Origin: Amaranthus tricolor
Taxonomy: Eukaryota > Streptophyta > Magnoliopsida > Caryophyllales > Amaranthaceae
DNA length: 64,000 nt
Assembly (NCBI RefSeq): GCF_026212465.1
Contig: NC_080056.1
Span: 13,125,818-13,189,817 of the forward strand
Direction of reading: 5' to 3'
Part shown: positions 12,649-23,307 of the stretch, piece by piece
How the letters are laid out: each line of letters opens with the position of its first letter
How positions within the stretch are numbered: the stretch's first letter is position 1
Translations under genes and position numbers: made by a program
The notes under the pieces: model-generated
Database searches by the model: none
The model's input: the letters and a program-made list of their open reading frames with translations, nothing else
What the model was told of the DNA's origin: nothing

Positions 12649-13790
12649 TCAACTGGGCCCGACATCGCCATGATCGCTGTTACATACAAAAGTGTTATAA
12701 AAATCATTTAAATATTATCAGATTCAACATGTTATTACAAAATAAAAAAAAACATACTTTCTTGACCTTCGAGGGCATGTTTTCTTATTATGATCACTAA
12801 ATCCACAAAAGCTACACGTGTTTCGAGGACACGTCAACGGTGCATCTATTTCGTTCCGTAAACGAGTTGACCGCGGACGACCCTTTCCACGCTTCATTGA
12901 GGGATTTGGAACAACTGTAGGACCATCCTAAGGATAGCAAGTGAACATGTCTGGAACGGGCATGAAAGACTTCTTATATGTCGATACGTATTTTGTAGTG
13001 CGAAATGAAGGGTCCACAAAAGCATCGTACGATATGTTACGAGCTCGACAGACTGCAAGAACATGTGAGCATGGTAACTTGAAGATGGTTGGTTTCTGAC
13101 ATGTGCATGATGTTGCTGTGAGGTCAACCATGTAGGATTTTCCACCTTTTCCTGCTATCCTATTGCCACAACCAGTGGTGACCTCAAATATCCCACGCAC
13201 TGTGTCATATATCCTAACATCATGAAAGCGTGCTTTTTCAGCATTCTTATCAATCGTATCACTTGGTTTCTTCGCATACACATGTCCATTGTATAATCTG
13301 TTTCTCCCTAAATCCCTCCTTGTGGCAAAGTATTCGTTTACCCGGAAGAATGTCATCCTAACTAATGAAGTGATTGGGAGTGACCTGATTTTGTGAATGT
13401 ATCATGGCGTACACTAGGACCTGATTCTGGAAGTTCCATGCTAGTCATGACTTCCCTCGCATTATCCAAATTTGCAACCAATTTTACATAAACCTCCATT
13501 GCCGTTCCAGGGGCTTGTGATGCCGCATAAGCAAGAGCACTTATGCTTTCATCATTCTTAATCGGAACTAACACATTTTTCCCAGTCACCGGGTATTTCA
13601 TTTCCATTTTTAACATATAAGAGTTGCGATCACAACCAATTACATCATAGACTTTGCTAACAAACACCTCAAAAGTCGTATTTTGACGATGGATAAATAT
13701 CACTGTATTTAATCCTCCATTATACCCAACATCGGATCCAGTATAACTTACTTCCCCACCCCAATACACTATAACAGGATAATGATCCAT
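12649..13790 (-). pseudogene. MULE transposase remnant lacking the catalytic domain
   Basis: ATG at 13790 sits just after a likely 3' splice site (TTGCAG), suggesting a 5' UTR intron. The first part (about 140 codons, MDHYPVIVYWGGEVSYTG) resembles the N-terminal domain of plant MULE transposases. It stops at 13,362 and resumes in another frame at about 13,356 with the C-terminal part: a SWIM finger (CTCQKPTIFKLPCSH), then near 12,800 a CCHC knuckle (CSFCGFSDHNKKTC). A likely last intron (GT at 12757, AG at 12677) leads to a short final exon ending in TGA at 12649. The DDE catalytic region is missing, so the protein cannot transpose. Final exon is an inference from splice sites. Confidence 0.75.
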
Positions 13791-14401
13791 ATTCTGCAAG
13801 TACAAACATATTTTTCATTTGATTTCACATACACTTAATTGTTGAATGTGAGTAAGGGAAGTGTAAATTTGAATACAAGAATTTGTGATATTAAGGTATT
13901 AGAACACTTATTAGAAAGTTCATTACAAATATAAAAGCTAAAAATACCATGAATATATACTAAAACCATTAAATTAACCCTACAAAGTAATAAACTTTCA
14001 TTGAAGCATTTCATCAAACACTTTATATGCATACAAACCAAATCCTAAAATTCAACTATAAATGTGTAAAATCTAAGCTTAAATCATGAAAACAAGAGAA
14101 TGTAATAAACAATCAACGTATTTATAACTTCAATTGAAAATAATAATGAAAAAAAAATTTTGCATATTGAAAACAAATTAGGGTTTTATTCATACCTTAG
14201 ATGAGGATGAAAATGATCTACTTTACAAGGAAATGATGGAAATGTAGTTGATTAGTTTAGTTGAATGAGAGAAATTGTATATTTGAAGTAAATGAGAGTG
14301 AAGAAAATTTTTTTTTAAGAAGATACCGGCACCAAGAAGCAAGAAGCAAAGAAGATAATGGAATGAAGAACCAAGCTCGACATTCTGTTTTGTACTGCTA
14401 C

Positions 14402-14533
14402 CAAACCGCCACTTCAAGTGGCGGTTTACTTAACATTTTTAAAAAAAAAAAAAAATTCCCATTACCAAACCGCCATTTCATATGGCGTTTTACTCCAGAT
14501 CCCTAAATAAAACCGCTACCTCATGTAGCGGTT
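14402..14533. repeat. Right cluster of palindromes in MULE-2
   Basis: Three palindromic units (about 14,402, 14,465 and 14,508) with the same AAACCGCCACTT-type half-sites as the left cluster; the last one has CGCTAC in place of CGCCAC. Confidence 0.85.
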
Positions 14534-14725
14534 ATATTAAAAAAAAAATTATTTCTCAAAGCTATCCTACGTGGATGGTAATGTGGGAATTAGTTTTCCA
14601 TTTCAAGCAAAATGGGAAATACTTTATAAATTTGCATTATTTAGGGAAATGACTCACTTTTACCATCCGTCTTACGCCTTACTTTTACCACCCGCTCACT
14701 ACGCCTTAGTCTATATTCTCCATAT

Positions 14726-14911
14726 TTCAAATTATATATAATAAAATAAAAATTAAATATTAATAATTTTTGCGTTGAAACAAATCAAACGAGATTCCAC
14801 TAAACTATATTTTAACTTATAAATTAAACACTAATCACAAACTAAGAATGATGAATAAATAGTGCAATATTCCTAATGTTGCGAGTCATTCGGAACAGAG
14901 GAAATATTCCT
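14726..14911. mobile_element. Stowaway-like MITE fragment (copy 2)
   Basis: Inverted partial match to 3643-3835, including AGGAATATTGCACTATT and TTGTGATTAGTGTTTAAT read on -. The far end is missing or diverged. Confidence 0.55.
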
Positions 14912-16714
14912 GTATCCACTTAAAATGTATTGGTGTGTAACATGTTTCGATATTCAAAATTTTGTATTCTTTGATCTATACTTTATATATAATTAGAGGC
15001 TTAGAGCCCATAATATAGTTTTTGTTTGGGTCCCTAAAATCTTAGGGCCGACCTTGCTATTAACACAAATTATTGTATTAGACCGTCATCTTAGCTCAAT
15101 TAGTAAATCATAAATAATTATTTTTTCATATAAAACTAGTCTCTACTTTCACTCTGACCAGTTACCATTAGTGTTGTTTAAAACAAATACCTTATAATTA
15201 AACTTAACTTTAACCTAATCTTATAATGAAGTTATAATTATGTAAAAACAAACATATATACAAGATCCAATTTAACTTATTGCAACTTGCTTGTGGTGTA
15301 ATTGATGAATAATACTCCTATATGCGAAGAAAACTATACTCTAAAATTGTCACATTTAGACGTTATAGAAGCTCGGATTTACGTTTAGGGTCGTGGTGTT
15401 GTACAAAGAACCAAGCCACTACTTTAGGTAACGTTCAATATTAAATTACCTGCACTTAAAAATTAAGAACTTTAATATTAAATTACCTGGTATATATTAA
15501 GTGTAAAAAGATATCAAGTTATTAAAAAAATATCATAATTTTAAAATTACACATAACCTTTAAAATATTTATTAATTTTTGCTCCGCTCCTAAAATAAGT
15601 ACCTTATTATATAAACCTAAAACATGAACCCGAATTGTTATTAGTTAATCCACAAACGATTTGTATTATTTTAAATGAAATTATTTCCTTTTATATTTTT
15701 TTTTACCATTTTACTTGTTCAAAACCTTTTCACTTCCATTATTTGATTTATATTTACTCCCTCCTACAAAATACCCACTATTAAAGAAGATTTCCATTCA
15801 ATTAGAAGAACTCAATCGTTAGTAACGCAGCAGTGAAGAAGAATTTCCATTTCCCTTTTGCTGATTTGTCCACCATTACCCAGCTATCAATGGTAAGTTT
15901 TCTGATTTTAGCTACTTATTTCAGCTATTTGTATCTGTTTTTAGCTACAGTTCATCAGCTACTAATTTTAGCTACTGAATTTATCATTGTAAGGTCAGCT
16001 AGCTGTTGGTTAATTAGTCGTTACTGAATTTAGCTACTAATTTTAGCTACTTACAATGCTAAATTCCGTAGCTAAATTTAGTAGCTACTGATTTAATGTT
16101 GTTAATTAGTCAATGCTACTGATTTTAGCTTTTAGCTACTGATTTCATGTGTTAACTACTGATTTTTACTGTTAGTTCAGAGTGCTAATGATGTGCAAAA
16201 TCTACTATTAATACGTTTTCCTTTCTTTTAATGTAATCTAATATGTTATTTTCTTTATTTATATATTTAATTATACATATCTAAAAATTACAAAAAGTTA
16301 ATATTATGAAAATATGCAATTACACAATTTAAACAAATTTTATTTGACAATATTTTTACTTAAATATTAGCCGAAATATATAAAATAAACTTAAGTGATG
16401 AATAGTGCTTATAACCGAAAAATAGAAGTATTTCTAAACGGAGAACATATATTAGATCTGTTATCATGTGTTGTCATGTTCATGGCATGAGAGAGATCAA
16501 AAAAATAGAGAAGCAAAGAAAGATGAAGAAGAGTGCAGATTTTTTGTGTTTTAATGGAGTAGAAGAGAGATGAATATGAAAAGAGATGTAAGACAAGTGA
16601 AAAACGCGCTAATGTAATGAATGAGAAGATGAAATGCCACGGTTAATTGTGACATAGAATAACCGGTTATTATTTTTCCATCAACAGTTCCTGTTAAATG
16701 ATACTTCTAATATA
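14912..16714. other. Gene-free intergenic DNA
   Basis: AT-rich with no supported coding region. A short CTCCCTCC near 15,760 may be one MITE terminus but no partner was found. An AGCTAC-rich stretch is listed separately. Confidence 0.55.
15906..16180. repeat. Degenerate AGCTACTGATTTT-type repeats
   Basis: About ten loosely spaced copies of TTTAGCTACT/AGCTACTGATTT. No regular period, so probably a decayed tandem array. Confidence 0.6.
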
Positions 16715-16974
16715 CTCCCCTATTCAACTTAAGAGTTCCATTTGACTTTTTACGAATTTTAAGGAGAGTTAAAAGTGAGACCCTAAGGGCAGGAAAGAAA
16801 GTAGTATTATGGGTTTTTAATGTAAGGGAGGAAAATTAGTATGGGTAATGGAGGGTATAATTGAAAATAGGATAAAGCTACTAAGGGCATAAAAGTCAAA
16901 AACCCATACCAAAAATAAATTTGGGACAATTAAGGTGACTTAAATATAGGACACATAAGCTAAATAGAAGGGAG
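16715..16974. mobile_element. Stowaway-type MITE
   Basis: Flanked by TA on both sides (16713-14 and 16975-76). Ends CTCCCCTATTCAACTTAAGAG and, inverted, CTCCCTTCTATTTAGCTTATG. About 260 bp, no coding. Confidence 0.75.
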
Positions 16975-16976
16975 TA

Positions 16977-17754
16977 TAAAATTATTTATGCTTAATTGAT
17001 AATTGTAATTTATAATTATATTTAATGGTTAATTTTAAAACACTTTTAATTTACTTAATTCTTTAAAACATAAAATTTTTTTATGCTTCATCGTTCTATT
17101 CAAATTAAAAAGGTATAGGTTACATACCCACCAAATAAATATATAAATGCATGTGATGCTTGATTTTGCAAGAACTATAAAAGAGAATGACAACATGAGA
17201 GCAAATTTGTGAGAGCAAACACATAACCTATTTTGTATTTGCTTTAGAGTTTAGACGGTCATTGTTGAATTTCTATTGATAAAACATAACATATATTTTG
17301 GTTGAAAAAAAGTAAAATACTTAACTTTATGGTTGAGACACCACTACATGCTTTATGCTCTAACATGTCTGTAATTTTTTATCACGTTAACTTCTAACTA
17401 GGGGCAAAATCATGATTTTTAATTAAGGGGATCAAATAGTTGATATACTAATAAATTATTTACTATAAAGAAAATAGTTCAATTATAAAAATTTTAAAAT
17501 AATATAAATTGAAATGATCTCGAATCATAACAAAAAAAATATATTCAACAAATGGAATTGAAGATTCTGTGCAATTATTCCTTTTGAAAAAATAAAGTGT
17601 TTTTAACTCTGTTGTTAACCTAGTAAGTCTCTAAAAAACACTATTAAAATTAAAATAGCAAAAATTTAAATTTACACACTAAAAAGAATGAATGTAAATA
17701 GGAAAGATAAAAAGTAATGACATTATAATATAACTAAGATGTGACCTCTTAACC
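16977..17754. other. AT-rich intergenic DNA
   Basis: No recognisable gene or terminal repeats. Confidence 0.5.
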
Positions 17755-17757
17755 TTA

Positions 17758-18182
17758 GCTAGTGTTTGGCACGTGGGAATAGGAATTAAGAGACTGTAGT
17801 TGAGACTTGGATCAGAATGAGGCTTTGGGATGAGAGTTGAATTGAAACTTGAACTAAATGTTTTATGTACTTGTTTGGCAAATGATAAAAATTGATAAGG
17901 AATCAGATAAAAATTGATTATATTTACAAAATTGGCCTTATAACTCTTTTTATTTTTTTTTTATTTTTTTTACTTTCATTAATAGCAGAAATGTCACTCA
18001 AGTCTCAACCCTAATTACCACCCATCCCACAAGACTTTTTTGTGGGACTTTCCCATTCGCATGCGCCCATGTTCCAACCTTTATTAATTCTCATTCTCAT
18101 CCTCAAACAAACAAGGAAGTTTATATAATTCTACACTGAAATTCTAATCCCCAACTTCAATTCCCTCTTGCCAAACACATCC
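17758..18182. mobile_element. Tourist-like MITE
   Basis: Ends GCTAGTGTTTGGCACGTGGG and, inverted, GGATGTGTTTGGCAAGAGGG, with TTA on each side (17755-57 and 18183-85), as expected for PIF/Harbinger-derived elements. 425 bp, no coding. Confidence 0.75.
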
Positions 18183-18220
18183 TTAGGTTACAAATGTATT
18201 ACACTAACCATTAAGTTATA

Positions 18221-18473
18221 CTCTCTCCACACCAATATAAATGTTCCATTTGTTTGGACGCGGATATTAAAAGTGGTGTGGGGTCCATTAAAAAGGTGGT
18301 AATTGGATAAGTAGTGAATGGTAGTTGGGTAAGCAAGGTATATGGGGGTATATTCGTAATTGTGTGAACTAAGGATATTTAGGTAAAAAAAAGATTGACA
18401 AAAATAGGAATGTGACAATTGATATGATTTTGCCAAATAAGGAAATGTGACAATTATATTGGTGTGGAGGGAG
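18221..18473. mobile_element. Stowaway-type MITE
   Basis: TA target on both sides (18219-20 and 18474-75). Terminal repeats CTCTCTCCACACCAATATAA and, inverted, CTCCCTCCACACCAATATAA, one mismatch in 20. 253 bp. Confidence 0.9.
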
Positions 18474-18628
18474 TATTAACTTTTATTATATTTTTACTCT
18501 TTTTAACCTATTTATCATATATTAGTAAAGGGGCAAAAGCTAAAAAAAATACCTAAGTGGTCGGGCCTCTCTACCCCCAATCTAGCTTTCCCGAACATTA
18601 TATAAAAAACCTAACCAAAAGTTTGAAG

Positions 18629-18997
18629 GGATATTCTACATGGTAGCAATAAACTTTTGCGAAAAGCAAGTGGTAGTAAATCTTAAAACAAATTCTACAA
18701 AATAACATTGTACTTTTGGAATTTCACAACTTAACGTATAATCTAACAGTTTTGACATTAATGTTATGGCAGCTTAAATTCCAAAAATATAATGGTATTT
18801 TGTGGAATTTTAAGGAAAAAAGGTAAATGTATTTTAAGAAAAGAAGACAAGAATAAAACGAAATTTCACAACTTAACATATAATCTAAAGTTTTTTTGGA
18901 GTTAATGTTACAGCATCTTAAATTTTAAAAGTACAATGTTAATTTTGTGTAATTTTTTTAGGATTTAAAAATTTGTTGCTACCATGTGTAATATTCC
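18629..18997. mobile_element. Fold-back MITE, possibly MULE-derived
   Basis: Left end GGATATTCTACATGGTAGCA pairs with the right end, read inverted GGAATATTACACATGGTAGC. Further inward matches include GTACTTTTGGAATTT against AAATTTTAAAAGTAC. Flanks resemble an imperfect 9-bp duplication, AAGTTTGAA left and AAGTTCAAA right. Confidence 0.6.
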
Positions 18998-20237
18998 AAG
19001 TTCAAACTCATGATTGCGACTTGAAAATATACTTTATACTCTGAACAATGACCCAAAAATTTTACAGGAGTACTCGATTGCTTCTTTGTCATTATGAATA
19101 TGATGGTATTGTTGTTTTGTTTGAAGTATCATCTTCTTCCTTTTGTGCATGCTGTTTGCAATAATTCACAAAAGTGGAGTATCTGTCGTAATTCATATGG
19201 CAAGTGGAAGAAAGAATCTTGCATTGCATTGTAATTATATCTCCAAGAAGGAGAATAGTGCTACTACTCCGACCAATTATTCCTAATTTCCAATGTTTAT
19301 GCTGTCATCTCCACTAATCATTCCTTTTCTATTTCCATATAACATAGAAATATTTGATACAACAATAATGTTTATTATGAAAAATTATTTAAAATAATTT
19401 AATATTTTTATGATTTTTTATAATAATTTTATTATGAATAATTTAACTTTTAAGAGGTTTTTGCATAGTGTAAATCTTATAATCAGATGATTTACTATAA
19501 TAATTTTTATTTTTTATTTCTAAACAAAAATAATTTAAAATAAAATATCGGAAAAAATGTTAAAATTTTCTTATGATTATTTAATTAATCAAAAAACATT
19601 TTATGTAAATTTTCTAAATTTTTCTCTAATTTTACATTACTTTTCAGTTTACTTTTTCATAAATTACCAACTATAGCAAGTCATCTGATTATCCAAGTTT
19701 ACTTTAGGCAAACACCCCCTAAAATTGAGATTATTAATAGTTATGTAATAAATGGGATTATAATATGAAAATCATAAAAATGTTTGATTATTCTAGATAA
19801 TTTTTTTCTATTTATTATTTTTAATATAATTGCTTAGAAAAGCATATATTTTATTTTTAGAAAATAAATTTAATATTTTTGTACAATTCTAAAGATTATA
19901 TATTTTATTTTCAAAATGTATGAATTTAGTAAAATATAATTACGCGCATTGAAAATTCTATCTATAAAGTAATCTCTTTGTTTCCTTTTGTTTTCCAATT
20001 TAGGCTTTCCAACTATATTAGTGTAAAATTTAAATTAGGTTTATGAAATATATATTGATGATAAAATATATTTATGTGAGATCTTGTTATATTTTTTTAA
20101 TGCATAGTTTTTTAATATAATTTTTTTGTAATTTATAATAATGCTTATTTACAGAATACTAGGGCATAAAATTTTCTTTAAAATGTGTAAAAAAAGTATA
20201 ATGGACAAATAAAAACGAAAAGAGAAAATAGTTTATT

Positions 20238-20241
<4 letters not shown>
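18998..20241. other. AT-rich intergenic DNA
   Basis: No supported gene. Highly AT-rich from about 19,380. Confidence 0.55.

Positions 20242-20317
<76 letters not shown>
20242..20317. repeat. (TA)n microsatellite, ~76 bp
   Basis: Uninterrupted TA dinucleotides across the interval. Confidence 0.97.
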
Positions 20318-20319
<2 letters not shown>

Positions 20320-20839
20320 CTTTTATCAAAATGTTCTAATATTATTTATCGTATATAACGTTAAAACATAAACCAACAATGATTAATAAATTGTTTTACA
20401 CTTTTTTTATTACAGTGTAAAACAAGTAACAACATCAATCTTTCTTATTTAAAATTATTTTTTCGCTATTTGTCTATATCAATAATATTTATTTACTAAA
20501 TTCGCTTCTATTTTTTTGACATCTTTTCAATGTATTGCTATCTTTTATTCATAAACTTTCCAAGATTGCCCCTCTCTTTTGAAAAATTCACTCAACTTTC
20601 TTACTAGTCTAATTATTTGTTTAATATTATTTAATATTTTTTATTATTTCTCAAATAATCATTATATTTATCCATTAGTTTAATTACTAGTCTAATTATA
20701 CGTTTGATTATTTGATTTGATAATTAATTATAACTTTGATTATTATATTTTTTGATATTTTATATATAACTTATTAAATGTATTTTTAATTATTTGTTTA
20801 AGATACTTCTTTTTATTTAATTATAAAGAAATATAGCTA
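20318..20839. other. AT-rich intergenic DNA
   Basis: No gene or clear repeat seen. Confidence 0.5.
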
Positions 20840-21229
20840 GTAATTATGGTTGAGAGAAATTGTTCTATAGAGGTGTATTGTCATGTAGTAGTTCTAGGTC
20901 TATTAGAGGAGACCCTTTTGATTGGACTATCGTGAGGGGCAAGAGAGGTAGGTTTTTTTGTGCACAGACATGCCGCATGCGCTAGTACTTCTGGCAGTGT
21001 TGATGACCCATTTACGGATAGCCATATTGATGATGCTACATCTTGGGGTAGGCGACATAGGCAAGCTACTGGTCAAGATTGAGTTATTACTACACCTTAA
21101 AATAACAGACCTACAAATTCATGGCTTTTTCAGCTATGAAGAACACATAACCAGGCTGATTTTGGTGGGGGACGGAGCGTACTTCTCCAGTTCTAAAAAT
21201 GTCAGACTAGGAAGAGGGCAAGATTTATG
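20840..21229 (+). other. Unidentified coding-like fragment
   Basis: GC content rises above its surroundings. One + frame reads about 46 codons from about 20,950 to a TGA near 21,084 (ASTSGSVDDPFTDSHIDD, then TSWGRRHRQATGQD), polar and lacking hydrophobic segments, like the tail of a plant protein. No start codon context or domain was recognised. Probably a captured or decayed transposon tail. Confidence 0.25.
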
Positions 21230-22067
21230 AGTAGTCATCGAAAATTATAATTAATTAAATTAAATAATTAATTTAAATAAAATTAATTTGAGAATATCTT
21301 AAGGTTGCAAAGTTTTTGTTTTGAGCAAAAAATAGTATTCACGGATCGCGAGAAAGGAAAGAAAAGCTATTGTTTTGTGGAAACAGCAGGTCGCAGCTCG
21401 TGACCTAACTTGCGGCCCGCAAGTTTCGCTCTGTTTTGCGGGTTTTTCTTTGCAAAGTTAGTTTTTCCGTTTTGTTAGTTTTAATGTAACTACCAACAGT
21501 CAAATATGGTTATATTAACCAGATATATTGAGGTGCTTTGGTTGAAAGATGACATTAGTTCATGAATCAATCTTGTGTTTCATGGAGTAACATGTTGCTT
21601 CGTGAAAATGTGTAAGCTATTCTATAAATATAGAAGGCTTGTGTGGTATTTTCTACACGCAATTTCTGATTTCTTTTCTTCTCTAGCACTTTACATAGAG
21701 AACTTGCAATCTTCGATTGTAATTTTTCGTATTTTCTTCCATTTAAGTTTTCCTTACATCGTTCTAAATTCCGTGTGCTAGGAATTTAGTGTAGTTCATT
21801 GTATCTCAAAACATATTTCCTGTTTATTCCCAAGCACCCTAGTAGGGAGGAAATAATGTTTTAGGAAAGAACATCTCGCCTAGAATTAATATCAAGTTCA
21901 AACAAAATCTTCTTGTTACTTTGTTCGGGATTAAAGATCGGTTTTCGGAGTTCTCGGTGGTGTACATAAACAAAGTTCTTGATTGTCATATGTTATTTGT
22001 TTTCTACTACAAACTTATAACTTTATTTTATTGTTTATTTAATAAATTAAAGTAATAATTTACAACA
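21230..22067 (+). repeat. Solo LTR family A, copy 2
   Basis: Close match to copies at 6,190 and 56,281 through the TATA-like, leader and TTCCCAAGCACC segments, ending TTTACAACA at 22067. About the first 25 bp found in copy 3 are missing. Confidence 0.65.
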
Positions 22068-22576
22068 GTCAGTATTATTAAGTAAACAACCGCAAACTGC
22101 ATACATAAGGTTTGTTACATGTTTTGATGTCATCGACAAGTATTTGGGTGAAATGAATGTATTCCTTCTGTTCTACTGCAACCTATTCATGCACATCGAC
22201 TAGCACAAGGTTCTTATAGAGTCTCATATAGGCTGACCGAGTATTGTCACTGTGACTTGGGTATCTATACACATGCAGGGGATCAAACATTCATTCTAGC
22301 ATCCATTTCTTCCGAAACCATTCCTAAGTACCAAGACCGGTACAATTTAGTGTCCCACAAGTTTCTTATCCTCGGGAAAGGTCTTAATTTTCTTGTTGCA
22401 CGGGCCGACAACAGAACTGACGTATATAAGTTTATATTTAGTAGACAATTTTTTAGAATTAGAGTTTTTTATTATTTTTTTCATATATGTCTCTCTATGT
22501 TTTAAGTATGTAAAGAGCTTAAGGATAATCAAGGTGCATAAGATCAATTTTAAGACTGCCTCGTTCCAATGAGATC
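22068..22576 (+). repeat. Segment F, left flank of the copia element
   Basis: About 510 bp, repeated nearly exactly at 38,989-39,492. It ends in AGATC (22572-22576), the copia target site. It holds an unrecognised 82-codon + frame (22257-22505) that could be a decayed gene piece. The only duplication seen is linked to the copia insertion. Confidence 0.85.
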
Positions 22577-22770
22577 TGTAGACTCAATTAGGAACGGAAA
22601 CAGCAACAAGAAAGGGGGGGGGGGGTGAATTGTTGTTGTTACTAGTTTAAGCGTTTTTGCTCTGTTTTTGCGGAATTAAATAAAATAAATAAAGCTTAAA
22701 CTTAGAGCGAAATAATTAAAAGAGACAAACGATTTTTACGTGGAAACCTTCTAGGTAGGCATGGCCACGG

Positions 22771-22952
22771 TCCGGGTTGGTCCGGTTCCGTTCCGGTTCC
22801 ATCCGGTTCCGGTTCCACCCGGTTCTGGTTCCATTTGGAACCTGTCGCGAACGGTTCCGGTTCCGGGCGGTTCCAAACGGTTCCTTGGCGGTTCATGAGG
22901 CGGTTCCGGCGGTTCCAACTCACGGGACGGGCGGGTCGGACCATCGGTTCTA
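22771..22952. repeat. hAT-a left subterminal GGTTCC array
   Basis: Dense irregular copies of GGTTCCGGTTCC-type motifs. Long open frames here are by-products of the repeat. Confidence 0.85.
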
Positions 22953-23307
22953 TTTTTATTTTTTCTTTAAATATTTATATAATAAAAAAATACTATAATA
23001 TCGCGGACGTACCTTTGATGATTACTTGATTATTAGCGAAATTCATTGCATGTCAAGTTGTCATCGTTATTGAAAAATTTACTAAAAAGAATGGAAAAAA
23101 ATAAATTAATAAGAAACGAATCAATGATAATATCGATAAAGATGATTAATAAAAAAAGAGGGAGAAAATGGACTTGAACCTAGTACCCAAATGAATACTA
23201 AGCTGCCTACGTATCCCGAAGGAATCAAAGCCCACGTAGTTCTTTGTCATACCTTTTATTTATAGTTGTTGAATGTTGATTTATCGTTGTCGCTTGTCGG
23301 ATTGATC

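Larger units (their letters stand above)
12105..14655 (-). mobile_element. Internally deleted MULE (MULE-2)
   Basis: The outer ~100 bp are imperfect inverted repeats: CCACAATATCGTCCACGTGG near 12,160 against the complement of CCTACGTGGATGGTAATGTG near 14,566. Clusters of palindromes lie just inside both ends. Between them, on -, is a transposase gene that has its first and last parts but no catalytic domain. It is therefore a non-autonomous deletion derivative. Exact ends and target duplication not settled. Confidence 0.65.

Noticed and set aside
12519..12707. Short - frame reading MSGPVDPSVLTL, like the start of a plant mobile domain (PMD) protein
   Set aside because: It overlaps the likely last MULE exon in another frame, lasts only ~20 residues and no PMD core follows. 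Too little to call.
21211..22072. GTCAG at 21,211 and 22,068 as target duplication of solo LTR A copy 2
   Set aside because: The left GTCAG is about 20 bp away from the LTR text and not followed by TG; probably chance.
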